A stretch of DNA of 64,000 nucleotides from Pilimelia columellifera (GCF_039532605.1 NZ_BAAARY010000002.1:245493-309492), one strand, 5' to 3'; positions 44,801-53,612 are shown, counted from the first letter of the stretch. Numbers and translations: made by a program. Notes: generated by a model not told the origin, from the sequence alone.

Positions 44801-45409
44801 ATGACTATCGCCCGCAAGGTTATCGGTTGCACGCTCGCTACCGCCGGGCTCGTCGCCGGGATGGCGACTCCCTCCCAGGCCGATGCCAAGCGCCCTACTC
44901 CGCCGCAGATCGAGGTGGTCCAGTACGGCGGCTCCGGGTGTCCGGCTGACACCGCCACCATCGTGCCGAACCTGGACGGCACCGGCTTCACCGCTCTCTA
45001 CGACGCCTTCGAAGCGCGCACACCGGCGAATCCCAGCCTCAAGGCGTGCACCCTCGTGTTGAACATCAAGGTTCCGCCGGGCCTCAAGGTGGGCGTCCGC
45101 CGGGTCGTCTACCGCGGCGAGGCCGTGCTGACGCGCGCTGGCCGCAGTGAGTTCAAGGCCAAGTACTTCTACCAGGGCAACTCCAAGACGCTGGAGCACC
45201 CGGGTTGGAGCCGCAACGGCGCCTACGAAGGCTCCTGGGAGGCTGTGCACGACATTCGTGAGAGCTACTTCAGCTGGTGCGGCAAGGACTCACGCCTGAA
45301 CATCACCCAGAACCTGAAGACGACCGGCTCGGGCACCAACGTGATGAACATGGAGACCGCGGACTCCAGCTACTCCACCAAGTGGGACTTCGACCTGCAG
45401 CCCTGCTGA
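44801..45409 (+). CDS. DUF4360 secreted protein 1
   Basis: The 202-residue product has a signal peptide (MTIARKVIGCTLATAGLVAGMATPSQA) and the DUF4360 pattern: IEVVQYGGSGCPADTATIVPN near the N terminus, FTALYDAFEART, KACTLVLNIKVPPGLKVGVRRVVYRGEAVLTRAGRSEFKAKYFYQG, and a late CGKDSRLNITQNL with a final QPC. Paired cysteines should form disulfides outside the cell. The ATG at 44801 has GAAGGGG upstream and begins the signal peptide. It is the first of three tandem paralogues (next gene 79 bp on). Function unknown, although the fold is secreted and widespread in actinomycetes and fungi. Confidence 0.88.
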   Translation: MTIARKVIGCTLATAGLVAGMATPSQADAKRPTPPQIEVVQYGGSGCPADTATIVPNLDGTGFTALYDAFEARTPANPSLKACTLVLNIKVPPGLKVGVRRVVYRGEAVLTRAGRSEFKAKYFYQGNSKTLEHPGWSRNGAYEGSWEAVHDIRESYFSWCGKDSRLNITQNLKTTGSGTNVMNMETADSSYSTKWDFDLQPC

Positions 45410-45488
45410 GTGATCGGCGGTCGGCGCCCACTCGGCGTCGACCGCCCACCCGGCTCACCGAATCCCACACAAGCCTCAGGAGAACATC

Positions 45489-46115
45489 ATGATCAGCCGC
45501 CCCGCCCGGTACGCCGCGGCCGCCCTGCTCGCTCTCACCGCCGCCTCGGCTCCGGGCTCGCCCGCCTCGGCCCATCCGCCGTCCAAGACCCCACCGCAGC
45601 TCGAACTGGCCGGAGTCTCCGGCGCCGGCTGCCCGGCCGGCACCGCCACAGTCCTGATCAACCCTGAGGGCAGCGGCTTCACTGCCCTTTACGACGCGTT
45701 CGAGGCTCGCACCACTGCGCAGGCCAACCCGGCTGTCAAGGCCTGCACGCTTACCTTCAAGGTCAAGCTCGACCCTGGATACCGGCTGGGCGTCCGCAAG
45801 GTCGACTACCGCGGTGAGGCCGCGCTGACCTCTCGGGGCAAGGCGGAGTTCAAGGCCAAGTACTTCTGGCAGGGCGTGGCCCGGACCCAAGAGCTGCCGG
45901 GCTGGAGCAAAGCCGGCGTCCACAACGGGTCATGGCAGGCCACCCACACCCTGACCGAGTTCTGGGGCTCACGCTGCGGCGGCAACGACCAACTCATCAT
46001 CACCCAGAACCTCAAGGTCTCCGGCAGCGGCACCAATGTGCTGAACATGGAGACTGCGGACTCCCAGTACTCGACGGTCTGGGAGCTGGAGACCCAACCC
46101 TGCGCCGATCACTGA
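45489..46115 (+). CDS. DUF4360 secreted protein 2
   Basis: This 208-residue paralogue has a signal peptide (RYAAAALLALTAASAPGSPASA). It shares with its neighbours LELAGVSGAGCPAGTATV, FTALYDAFEART, KACTLTFKVKLDPGYRLGVRKVDYRGEAALTSRGKAEFKAKYFWQG, FWGSRCGGNDQLIITQNLKVSGSGTN and a final TQPC. Spacing to both flanking paralogues is about 80 bp, and AGGAGAAC precedes the ATG, so the three are probably one transcript. The gene is somewhat more diverged from copy 1 than copies 1 and 3 are from a common pattern. Confidence 0.9.
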   Translation: MISRPARYAAAALLALTAASAPGSPASAHPPSKTPPQLELAGVSGAGCPAGTATVLINPEGSGFTALYDAFEARTTAQANPAVKACTLTFKVKLDPGYRLGVRKVDYRGEAALTSRGKAEFKAKYFWQGVARTQELPGWSKAGVHNGSWQATHTLTEFWGSRCGGNDQLIITQNLKVSGSGTNVLNMETADSQYSTVWELETQPCADH

Positions 46116-46198
46116 AGGCCGGCGCTTCGCACACCGTGGGCGTCGGGGAACCACCCGCCCGGCGCCCCTCCCTCACCCACCTCTGACAGGGGAAAGAA

Positions 46199-46795
46199 GT
46201 GAAGAAGACAACGAAGCTCCTCGCAGCGGCCACCGCCGGAGCCGGCCTCTGGGTTGCGGCACTGCCAGCACCCTCGTTCGCCGAGGAGAAGCCGAAGGCG
46301 GAGCCGCAGATCGAGGTCGTCGGAGTCTCCGGATCCGGCTGCAAGAAGGACACCACTCAGGTGGTCGTCGACCCGAACGGTGGCTGGGTCACCGCCATCT
46401 ACGACACATTCACCGCCAACACGCCCCCCAAGCCGGCGCTGAAGGCATGCACGCTGGTGCTGCGCGTCACGACGGCATCGGGCTACCGGATCGGTATGCG
46501 CCAGGCTGCCTTCAGCGGCGACGCCATGCTCCGGCCCGGTGGCTCGGCGGAGTTCAAGGCGAAGTACTTCTGGCAGGGTGGCTCTCACACCGAGGAGCGG
46601 GTCGGCTGGCAGCACGACGGCAGCTACGAGGGGTCATGGAGTGCCACCCATGAACTCAAGGACTTCTGGGGCTCCCGCTGTGAGGGCCAGGATCAACTGA
46701 TCATCACGCAGAGCCTCAAAGCCCAGGGCAGTGGCCACAACTCGGTGGGCATGAACTACGGAACGTTCTGGAACTTCGTCACCGAGGCCTGCTGA
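46199..46795 (+). CDS. DUF4360 secreted protein 3
   Basis: This 198-residue third paralogue begins at a GTG that directly follows GGGGAAAGAA. A signal peptide (KLLAAATAGAGLWVAALPAPSFA) is followed by IEVVGVSGSGCKKDTTQVVVDP, VTAIYDTFTANTPP, KACTLVLRVTTASGYRIGMRQAAFSGDAMLRPGGSAEFKAKYFWQG, FWGSRCEGQDQLIITQSLK and a final EAC. The cysteines are conserved with copies 1 and 2. It is followed by a strong hairpin. Confidence 0.9.
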   Translation: MKKTTKLLAAATAGAGLWVAALPAPSFAEEKPKAEPQIEVVGVSGSGCKKDTTQVVVDPNGGWVTAIYDTFTANTPPKPALKACTLVLRVTTASGYRIGMRQAAFSGDAMLRPGGSAEFKAKYFWQGGSHTEERVGWQHDGSYEGSWSATHELKDFWGSRCEGQDQLIITQSLKAQGSGHNSVGMNYGTFWNFVTEAC

Positions 46796-46802
46796 GTCTT
46801 CG

Positions 46803-46840
46803 GCCGGGGGTGGGAGAGACGCGCTGTCCCCGCCCCCGGC
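46803..46840. terminator. Terminator after the DUF4360 genes
   Basis: GCCGGGGGTGGG (46803-46814) pairs with CCCGCCCCCGGC (46829-46840) with a single G-T wobble over a 14-nt loop, directly after the stop of the last DUF4360 gene. It faces the minus-strand gene ending at 46887 and could serve both. Confidence 0.75.
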
Positions 46841-46886
46841 GACAATCCCCTCAGCGGGCCCGATGGGCTCGCTCGGCTGGGCGAGG

Positions 46887-47243
46887 CTACGGCGGAACGT
46901 GACCTCGGCCGGGCACCGCCTCCGCCGGCCAGGTGTACTCGGTGACCGCACCGCCCCGCACCTCGACCCGGGCCAGCGGCTCCGCGGCGTCGTGCCAGAT
47001 CAGGTACCGGTCCTCCGGCAGGTCGTCGATGAGGACGCAGTACGAGACACCGCCATGGACGTGCCGGGCGCGGACGGCAGCGTGTTTACGCTCTGTCGGC
47101 GCCGCAGCCCGACTGACTTCTATCTCGTGGCCGTGCCACTGACCGTCGGTGTGGATGATCAGCGCGCCGATCCCTTCGCCGATGTTCAGCATCACCGTGC
47201 CCTGTGTGGACGGGGCGAGCGTGTGGTGGTGTCCGTGGCTCAT
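46887..47243 (-). CDS. Small His-rich conserved hypothetical protein, coupled to DUF4331
   Basis: The 118-residue protein starts MSHGHHHTLAPSTQGTVMLNIGEGIGALIIHTDGQWHGHEIEVSR. It continues with RHVHGGVSYCVLIDDLPEDRYLIWHDAAEPLARVEV. The frequent His suggest metal binding; the fold looks beta-rich. No signal peptide. It overlaps the DUF4331 gene end by 4 bp, so it is translationally coupled and last in the operon. I recognise the type as a common uncharacterised actinobacterial protein, but no function. Confidence 0.75.
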   Translation of the reverse strand: MSHGHHHTLAPSTQGTVMLNIGEGIGALIIHTDGQWHGHEIEVSRAAAPTERKHAAVRARHVHGGVSYCVLIDDLPEDRYLIWHDAAEPLARVEVRGGAVTEYTWPAEAVPGRGHVPP

Positions 47244-48631
47244 GACGGATTGTTGAGGCCGTCGAAGGGCGTGGGCAGGAAGGGGAACTTCCCCAGCAGC
47301 TTGGCGCTGACGTTCTTGATGCTCAGGCCCTGCTCGACGGCCGTGGCGGCGGCGTCCGGCTTGAAGCGGGGGTCGACCAGCGGCACGGTGGCGCCGGCGA
47401 TGGCTCGCAGCGAGATGGAGACGACGTCGTCGGCGATGCGGCGGCCGTTCGGGAAGCCGGCGATGTCGCCGCCGACGACGCCGAAGGCGTTCTCATGCGC
47501 CGCCGGCGGGACGGCCGTGTTGAGGCGCAGCATGTCCGCCTGGACGCGGCCGGCGCTGTTCTGGAAGCCGTCGATTACGCCGTCCGGGATGCCGGTGAGC
47601 AGGATGGCCAGTAGGTCGGCGCGGGGCTGCCTGGTCTTGTTGAGCGCGGCGAGGTTGTCGAACAGGCCCGGGTAGAGCACTGGCAGGAGCGCTGCCAGCT
47701 CGGGATTGGCGACGAACTCGGCGAATCTCTTGTCCTCGCTGGGCGGCAGGCTGTTCCACTTGTCTTTCTCGGCCATCGGCACGATGACCTCGTTGAACAG
47801 CGGGTTTCCGAGTCGGGAGACCTGGACCTGCGGGCCGACGACGACGTCGCCGTCGCCCTTCTTGCCGCGGACCTCGACCTGGCGGCGGCTGGCGGAGGTC
47901 CAGACTCCGATGACGGCGCCGGCGTCCTTGACGCCCACCCGGTTCCGGCCGCCGCGGCGGACCATGTGCAGCGGGATCTGCAAGGCGATGCTGTGCACGT
48001 TCGTCCTGTCGGTGGCGTTGACCGCCTTGCCGGCGAAGTTGAACAGCTTCTGACCGACCAGGTGTTTGTTCTGGAACGGGCGTAGCGTTCCCAGATCGAA
48101 AATGGAGCCGAGGTCGACGAAGAAGGCGTCGGCGCGCTGGCCGGCGAACACCTTCTCCCCTGACTTCAGCTTGTGCACGGCGTCCTCGGCGAGGCCCGCG
48201 TAGTCCGGGATGGAGATGGTGCCGACGTTGCAGGGCGGGCATTGCAGCCTGCCGGCCAGCTCTGTCCGCTTGCCGCGGCTGTCGAGTCTGGTGACCGAGT
48301 AGAACTGGCGGCGGTTCCAGTTCTCGCTGTCCAGCGATTCGATCTGGCCGGTGTTGTAAAGGAAGGTGCGGTTGTTGCGTAGTTCGGTCCGGAACCGGAA
48401 CTGATAGGTGATGTCCGGGCGGGCGTCGCCGTTGGTGTCGATGTGAATCTCGTAGAGGACGTCATCCCCGAACTCGAAGAAGTTCGGGCCGCTGGCCGGA
48501 ATCTGCAACGGCACGTAGTTAGCGATGATCGTGACGGAGTCGGGCTCGTCGTGGCTGATGAAGGCGTACAGATCGGAGCTGTCGGCGACGGGGTCCTTGC
48601 TGATTTCCGGCGCTTCGCGGTGGGAAGACAT
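47240..48631 (-). CDS. DUF4331 protein
   Basis: This 463-residue protein starts MSSHREAPEISKDPVADSSDLYAFISHDEPDSVTIIANYVPLQIPASGPNFFEF, the hallmark of DUF4331. Further motifs include YEIHIDTNGDARPDITYQFRF and, later, VFAGQRADAFFVDLGSIFDL and NVHSIALQIPLHMV. The protein lacks an obvious signal peptide. It is the middle gene of an operon with a short twin-arginine-type protein upstream (25 bp) and the His-rich protein downstream (4-bp overlap). DUF4331 proteins are common in actinomycetes and of unknown function. Confidence 0.9.
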   Translation of the reverse strand: MSSHREAPEISKDPVADSSDLYAFISHDEPDSVTIIANYVPLQIPASGPNFFEFGDDVLYEIHIDTNGDARPDITYQFRFRTELRNNRTFLYNTGQIESLDSENWNRRQFYSVTRLDSRGKRTELAGRLQCPPCNVGTISIPDYAGLAEDAVHKLKSGEKVFAGQRADAFFVDLGSIFDLGTLRPFQNKHLVGQKLFNFAGKAVNATDRTNVHSIALQIPLHMVRRGGRNRVGVKDAGAVIGVWTSASRRQVEVRGKKGDGDVVVGPQVQVSRLGNPLFNEVIVPMAEKDKWNSLPPSEDKRFAEFVANPELAALLPVLYPGLFDNLAALNKTRQPRADLLAILLTGIPDGVIDGFQNSAGRVQADMLRLNTAVPPAAHENAFGVVGGDIAGFPNGRRIADDVVSISLRAIAGATVPLVDPRFKPDAAATAVEQGLSIKNVSAKLLGKFPFLPTPFDGLNNPS

Positions 48632-48655
48632 TCGGGGGTCTCTCCTGTCGAACGG

Positions 48656-48934
48656 TCAGCGGCCTGCGGCCCTGAGAAGGCTGTCTACGAGCTTCTTGTC
48701 GGTGATCGTCCGGACGCTTTCACCGGAGAAGACGTCGATCGTGCCGTTCCTGACGTCACGCAGGGAGATGACCAACGGCGCGCCGTCGTCATCGCCGCTG
48801 GACTCGCTGGCGAGGCTCAGCCCGGTGACAGAGACGACCGAGACGCCGGCGCCGGTCGCAGCGAGCGCGAGCAAACGACGGCGGGACAGCCACGAGGCGC
48901 CGCCGTCTGGGGCGGGGTTACCAATGGAACTCAT
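48656..48934 (-). CDS. Small Tat-like exported protein
   Basis: This 92-residue protein carries a twin-arginine-like signal (SRRRLLALAATGAGVSVVSVTGLSLASESSG) and a short mature part of about 55 residues (DGAPLVISLRDVRNGTIDVFSGESVRTITDKKLVDSLLRAAGR). The ATG at 48934 is preferred because AAAGG sits 6 nt upstream; a longer start at 48958 is possible. It is the first gene of the DUF4331 operon. The mature part is a single small strand-helix unit, possibly a pilot or assembly partner for DUF4331; this is inference. Confidence 0.7.
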   Translation of the reverse strand: MSSIGNPAPDGGASWLSRRRLLALAATGAGVSVVSVTGLSLASESSGDDDGAPLVISLRDVRNGTIDVFSGESVRTITDKKLVDSLLRAAGR

Positions 48935-49099
48935 GCTGGGCCTTTCGTCGTTGGGCAAAGCGGATAGCGCTTGTTGTGTCTGTCAGTACGGGATCGGCGG
49001 GCGCACGGTTCAGCGTCCGGAGGCGGTCTGCCGAACGGGCCGAGCCCACGGGGCGGGGTCCGGGCCGGGGCGGCGCCGGGTGACCGATCAGGCATCGAC

Positions 49100-49116
49100 T
49101 GAGGTAATTGACCTCA
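49100..49116 (+). promoter_or_regulatory. Perfect palindrome upstream of the subtilase
   Basis: TGAGGT-AATTG-ACCTCA is a perfect 6-5-6 inverted repeat, 71 bp upstream of the protease ATG (49188). TTGACC and TTGACA occur next to it. It is a candidate operator; I could not place a full promoter. Confidence 0.5.
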
Positions 49117-49187
49117 CATTGACATAGATGGTTTGATGCGCAGGCCCGCGCCGCCCACCCGTGCGCCTTCCGGAGGAGTCCAACATC

Positions 49188-52100
49188 ATGGTGATCACCA
49201 GGCGAGCCCGCCGGGCCCTCGTCGCGGCTGGCTCCGCCGCCGCCGTCGTGCTGTCGTTCCCCGCGATCGCCGGCGCCGAACAGCACAACGCCGCTGACGC
49301 GCCCGTGCTGCGTTTGCGCACCGGCGAGGTGACGCTCGTCGCCTCCGACTCGCCGAGCTTCGCGCGCGCCCCTCGACTCCCCCATGGCCGGCGCGGCCTT
49401 TTCGTGGCGCAGTTCGACGGACCGGTCGGCGCCGCCCAGCGCCTGTTTCTGGAGGGTCACGGCGCCGCCATCGACGGCTACCTGCCCGACTTCGCCTACC
49501 TGGTCCGGATGACCGCAGCGCAGGCCGACGCCGTCGCCGGCGGCGCTGGCGTCCGCGCGGTCGAGCGCTTCACCCCCGAGTGGAAGCGCAGCGCCGCCGC
49601 CACGGACAGCGCCCGGCTCTACACGGTGACCGTGGCGGGCGACGCCGACGTGGCTGCCGTCCGAGCCGCGGCGGCCAGCTCCGGCGCGGTCGCCTCGGTC
49701 TCCGGGCGGGCCCTGCTCATCGCGGCCACGGGCGCCCAGGTCGACACGCTCAGCCGCCGCGAGGATGTCACCAGCGTCGACGCCTACACGATGATGCGCC
49801 CCCTCAACGAGTCGGCGGTCTTCACCACCATGAAGGGCCAGCCGGCCGCGGACCGCGGTTACGACGGCTCCAGCCAGATCGCCGCGGTCGCCGACACCGG
49901 CTTCGGCACCGGTGTCGCCGCCACCGCCCACCCGGGCGTGCCCGGCTCACGGATCACAGCGATCCGTGACTGGCCCACCGCCGATATCGCCAACTGCCGT
50001 GTCGCCGACCCCGACGGCCCCCGGGACGTGGACTCCGGCCACGGCACCCACACCGCCACCTCGGTGGTCGGCGGCGGCGACGCCACCGGCGTCGGCAAGG
50101 CGGCCGCGTACCAGGCCCGGCTGGTGTTCCAGGCCGTCCAGGACTGGGTGAAGCCGATCGGGAGCTGCGGCAACGCGTTCAAGGAGGGTTACCACCTCGG
50201 TGGCCTGCCCACTGACATCCGCACCCTGTTCGCGCAGGCGTACGCCGACGGGGCCCGCGTCCACTCGAACTCCTGGGGCGGCCCCCGCAACGGCGTCTAC
50301 GAGGACAACGCCGCCGGCGTCGACGACTTCATCGCCAGGAACCGCGACATGACCATCACGTTCGCCGCCGGCAACGGCGGCGGCGACACCGACAGGAACG
50401 GCGTCGTCGATCCCGACTCGGTCGGCGCGCCGGCCACGGCCAAGAACGGCATCGCCGTCGGGGCCTCCGAGAGCGGCCGGCGCACTTACGCCTGCGACAG
50501 GAGTCTGACCTACTCCGGCCAGACCGCCAGCGAGAAGCGGTCGTGGGGCGCGGATGGATCCTGCCAGAAGCTCGGCGGGACCATGCCGCTGCCGACCTGG
50601 GGCGCCTGGTACCCGTCGATGGCGCCGGTGGCGCCGCTGAAGGACGACCCGCAGGCCGGCAACGACCAACAGATGACGCCGTTCTCCGGCCGGGGCCCCA
50701 CCGACGACGGCCGGATCAAGCCGGATCTGGTCGCCCCGGGCGCCTGGATCCTGTCCGGGTACTCGCCGCTGTTCCGGCAGGGCTACGACTCAGCCATGAA
50801 CCCGAAGAACAAGGCGTACCAGTCCGACGCGGTGGGCTTCCCGTACGACGGGGCGTACAAATACAACACCGGCACGTCGATGTCGAACCCGCTGGTGGCC
50901 GGCGGCGCGGTCGTCGTCCGTGACTACTACGTCAAGAAGCACGGCCAGAACGCCTCTGCGGCGCTGGTGAAGGCCACACTGGTCAATGGCGCCACCGACC
51001 TGCTCGACGAGGACAGCGACGGCCGCGACGACAACAGGCACCCGATCCCCAACATCCACGAGGGCTGGGGCCTGGCCAACCTGGACCGGGCGACCGCCGG
51101 GACGGCCATCTGGCTGGACGAGGGCGCGGCGCTGGACACCGGCGCGACCCGCGAGTACCAGGTCACCGCCAAGGCCGGCGCCCCAATGAAGATCACGCTG
51201 GCGTGGACCGACCCGGCCGCCAAGGTCAACGCGGCGACCACGCTGGTCAACGACCTCGATCTGGAGGTCAGCGGCCCGGGCGGTGTTCGGCTCGGCAACG
51301 TGTTCTCGGGCGGCTGGTCCACCACCGGCGGCAGTGCCGACCGGAGGAACAACCTGGAGAACGTGTTCCTCCAGGCGCCGGCCGCCGGCACGTACACGGT
51401 CCGGGTCCGCGGCGCCAACGTGCCGACCGGCCCACAGACGTACGCGCTGGTCATGGACGGCGTGACCGCCGCCGCCGGCGGCATCAACCGCAACCCCCAG
51501 ATCGCCCCCCAGCCCGACCACCGCTCGACCCTGGGCGCCCCGGTGAACCTCCAACTCAAGGCCACCGACCCCGACGGCGACCCGGTCACCGTGACCGCGA
51601 CCGGCCTGCCGGACGGGCTCAGCGTGGGCGCCACGAACGGCCTCATATCTGGAAGCCCCGTTAAGGGCGGACGGTTCACCGTGCGGGTCACCGCCGACGA
51701 CGGTCGCGGCGGCGCGGCGGCGATGGCCTTCAGGTGGGATGTCGAGCCGAACACCACCGGCAACCTCGTCGCCAACCCCGGATTCGAGCAGGGCGCGGGC
51801 GGCTGGACCGGTGACACCGGCGTCATCGTCAGCGGCGTCAACCCGCCCCCCCGCGGTGGCGACCGGTACGCCCGGTTCACCGAGGCCAAGAACGCGAGGC
51901 AACAGCTGTCGACCACGGTGGCTGTGCCGGCGGGCGCCACCAACCCGAAGGTGTTCTTCTGGGTGCACGTGGCCACCCACGAGATGTCGAGTTTCGACCG
52001 GGACACCCTGACGCTCGACGGCAACGGCACGAAACTCGCTCAGGTATCGAACGTCCAGGCCGCGCCGGACTGGCAGCTGGTCAGCGCGGACCTGTCCGCT

Positions 52101-52205
52101 TTCAAGGGCAGGAGCGTCACCCTGAAGTGGACGATGAAACTCGACAACGCCATGCCGACGACGTTCACACTGGACGATGTCGCGGTGGTGGCTCAGGGCT
52201 CCTGA
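49188..52205 (+). CDS. Large secreted S8 subtilisin-like protease (KP-43-type) with C-terminal beta domains
   Basis: This protease of about 1005 residues has a signal peptide (MVITRRARRALVAAGSAAAVVLSFPAIAGA), a long propeptide with two inhibitor-like halves (to about residue 215), and catalytic Asp in IAAVADTGFG, His in DSGHGTHTATSV and Ser in YNTGTSMSNPLVAG, plus the AAGNGGGD oxyanion region. A calcium-type VDPDSVG loop is present. C-terminal modules include a P-domain-like/PPC sandwich (MKITLAWTDPAAKVNAATTLVNDLDLEV), a He_PIG/cadherin-like domain (VNLQLKATDPDGDPVTVTATGLPDGLS), and a CBM-like end (NLVANPGFEQGAGGWTGD). The ATG at 49188 has GGAGGAG upstream. It should act outside the cell. Confidence 0.92.
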   Translation: MVITRRARRALVAAGSAAAVVLSFPAIAGAEQHNAADAPVLRLRTGEVTLVASDSPSFARAPRLPHGRRGLFVAQFDGPVGAAQRLFLEGHGAAIDGYLPDFAYLVRMTAAQADAVAGGAGVRAVERFTPEWKRSAAATDSARLYTVTVAGDADVAAVRAAAASSGAVASVSGRALLIAATGAQVDTLSRREDVTSVDAYTMMRPLNESAVFTTMKGQPAADRGYDGSSQIAAVADTGFGTGVAATAHPGVPGSRITAIRDWPTADIANCRVADPDGPRDVDSGHGTHTATSVVGGGDATGVGKAAAYQARLVFQAVQDWVKPIGSCGNAFKEGYHLGGLPTDIRTLFAQAYADGARVHSNSWGGPRNGVYEDNAAGVDDFIARNRDMTITFAAGNGGGDTDRNGVVDPDSVGAPATAKNGIAVGASESGRRTYACDRSLTYSGQTASEKRSWGADGSCQKLGGTMPLPTWGAWYPSMAPVAPLKDDPQAGNDQQMTPFSGRGPTDDGRIKPDLVAPGAWILSGYSPLFRQGYDSAMNPKNKAYQSDAVGFPYDGAYKYNTGTSMSNPLVAGGAVVVRDYYVKKHGQNASAALVKATLVNGATDLLDEDSDGRDDNRHPIPNIHEGWGLANLDRATAGTAIWLDEGAALDTGATREYQVTAKAGAPMKITLAWTDPAAKVNAATTLVNDLDLEVSGPGGVRLGNVFSGGWSTTGGSADRRNNLENVFLQAPAAGTYTVRVRGANVPTGPQTYALVMDGVTAAAGGINRNPQIAPQPDHRSTLGAPVNLQLKATDPDGDPVTVTATGLPDGLSVGATNGLISGSPVKGGRFTVRVTADDGRGGAAAMAFRWDVEPNTTGNLVANPGFEQGAGGWTGDTGVIVSGVNPPPRGGDRYARFTEAKNARQQLSTTVAVPAGATNPKVFFWVHVATHEMSSFDRDTLTLDGNGTKLAQVSNVQAAPDWQLVSADLSAFKGRSVTLKWTMKLDNAMPTTFTLDDVAVVAQGS

Positions 52206-52244
52206 GCCGTCGAGGTTCCGCAGGTCAACGGTAGCGGCCCAAGG

Positions 52245-52577
52245 TCAGCCTACGACTCGGATGTTGACCGCGCACTCGCCGCTGACCGCAGCGTCGGTGA
52301 ACGCTTCCCACTCGGCAGGAGTGAAGCGGAGGGTCCGCTCACTGTGGACGACCGTCGCGCCGTCCGGGCACACGGTCAGGTTCGGATGATCGTGACCGTT
52401 GGCGACGGCCGCGACGATGGCCTCCCATTCGTCGTGGGTCAGCTTCAGCTCGACACCGGATCGGTCTTTGCTGTCGCGGACGAAGACAGAATGGCCCTCA
52501 ACGGCCCACTCGACACAGTTTCCGGAACCACCAGATCGACTGGACTTGACGTAGTGCCGGCGTTTCTGGCCGCTCAT
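52245..52577 (-). CDS. DUF397 protein (two DUF397 units)
   Basis: This 110-residue protein carries two DUF397 units. The first is YVKSSRSGGSGNCVEWAVEGHSVFVRDSKDRSGVELKLTHDEWEAIVAAV; the second, more diverged, is LTVCPDGATVVHSERTLRFTPAEWEAFTDAAVSGE. Its start overlaps the DUF5753 regulator's stop by 4 bp (52574-52577). DUF397 proteins typically pair with this regulator type in actinomycetes (as in BldB-like and WhiJ-like pairs), and likely modulate it. The duplication inside one protein is slightly unusual. Confidence 0.93.
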   Translation of the reverse strand: MSGQKRRHYVKSSRSGGSGNCVEWAVEGHSVFVRDSKDRSGVELKLTHDEWEAIVAAVANGHDHPNLTVCPDGATVVHSERTLRFTPAEWEAFTDAAVSGECAVNIRVVG

Positions 52578-53476
52578 ACCGTGAACTCCTCGATCGGGGT
52601 TGCTGCTGCTTGGGTGCGGGTGAAGATTTCGTTGTACTTGACGAGGTCCTCGGTCTTTTGCAGGTAGACAGCCGACACGGCTGTCTCCAGGTACACGACC
52701 GAAGGGCCGTCCGTCGGGTCGGGAAAGTCGAGGATGACGAAGCTGCCCTCCATCCCGGCGTGCGCCCCGGCGCTGAACGGGATGATCTCGATCGTGATGT
52801 TCGGGCGTTCCGCCAGCCTCCGCAGGCGCTCGACCTGGGTGGCCATGATCGCGGGGTTGCCGACGGTTCGCCGTACCGCCGTCTCGCTGAGGACGACATG
52901 CAGCGTTGGCGGCGCGACCCGGTCCAGCAGGGTCTGTCGTCGCAGGCGGAGCGCCGCGCGTTGCGCGATCTGGTCGTCGCTGAAGGTAGGGTTGTGAACA
53001 CGGTAGATCGTCTCGGCGTAGTCCCGGGTCTGTAGAAGACCGGGGATCAGCTCAGACTCGTACGACCGAATCGCCGAGGCGGCCGGCTCGAGATCGACAT
53101 AGAGCGAGAACCATTCCGGCACCGCGATGTCCCCGAACGCGTGCCACCAGCCGTCCTCCTGGGTGGCCAGCGCGAGCGCCACCAGGGCGTCAGTCTCCTC
53201 GTCGGAGGCGCGATAGTGCCGACACAACGCGGCGACGTCCTGCGGCTTCGCCGAGTGCTGCCCACCCTCCAGCCGGTAGAGCTTCGCCCTGGAGATGCCC
53301 AGCTCACGGTGGGCGCTGACCTGCTCGGGCGATTCATGCTCGCCGGACCTGATCGACGCATTCTCACGCAGCTGACGCAGCCGCCGGCCAAGCTGGCGAC
53401 GCACCACGGTCGGTCCCGCGACGGGATCCACCGGCGGCGACGACGGACCACCCGGCACGGACGCCTCGGTCGTCAC
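52574..53476 (-). CDS. XRE-HTH regulator with DUF5753 domain
   Basis: This regulator of about 300 residues has an N-terminal HTH (RRLRQLRENASIRSGEHESPEQVSAHRELGISRAKLYRLEGGQHSAKPQDVAALCRHYRA) and a DUF5753 domain (WFSLYVDLEPAASAIRSYESELIPGLLQTRDYAETIYR, then RLRRLAERPNITIEIIPFSAGAHAGMEGSFVILDFPDP). This is the standard actinobacterial type of regulator that partners with DUF397 proteins. The GTG at 53476 is preferred, with GGAGGG upstream. It is divergent from a small membrane gene at 53673; several palindromes lie in the shared promoter space. Confidence 0.93.
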   Translation of the reverse strand: MTTEASVPGGPSSPPVDPVAGPTVVRRQLGRRLRQLRENASIRSGEHESPEQVSAHRELGISRAKLYRLEGGQHSAKPQDVAALCRHYRASDEETDALVALALATQEDGWWHAFGDIAVPEWFSLYVDLEPAASAIRSYESELIPGLLQTRDYAETIYRVHNPTFSDDQIAQRAALRLRRQTLLDRVAPPTLHVVLSETAVRRTVGNPAIMATQVERLRRLAERPNITIEIIPFSAGAHAGMEGSFVILDFPDPTDGPSVVYLETAVSAVYLQKTEDLVKYNEIFTRTQAAATPIEEFTV

Positions 53477-53501
53477 GGATGGCGCTCCCTCCGTTCTCGG
53501 C

Positions 53502-53516
53502 GTCTCACTGTGAGAC
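53502..53516 (-). promoter_or_regulatory. Operator-like palindrome, site 1
   Basis: GTCTCAC-T-GTGAGAC is a perfect 7-1-7 palindrome, 26 bp upstream of the regulator's likely GTG start. It shares TCTCA/TGAGA half-sites with the cluster at 53574-53612. It is a probable binding site for the divergent regulator. Confidence 0.7.
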
Positions 53517-53573
53517 AGCGAACAGTATGCGGCACCCGCGACGCGCCCCAGGCTCAGCACAAGCAAATGACAT

Positions 53574-53612
53574 TCTCATCGTGAGATTTCGCTTGATGAG
53601 AATCTCATGAGA
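53574..53612 (+). promoter_or_regulatory. Operator-like palindrome cluster, sites 2-4
   Basis: TCTCA-TCG-TGAGA (53574-53586), ATGAGA-A-TCTCAT (53596-53608) and TCTCATGAGA (53603-53612, partly overlapping) are each palindromes with the same half-site. They stand upstream of the plus-strand small gene at 53673. With site 1 this gives four sites between the divergent genes. Confidence 0.7.
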
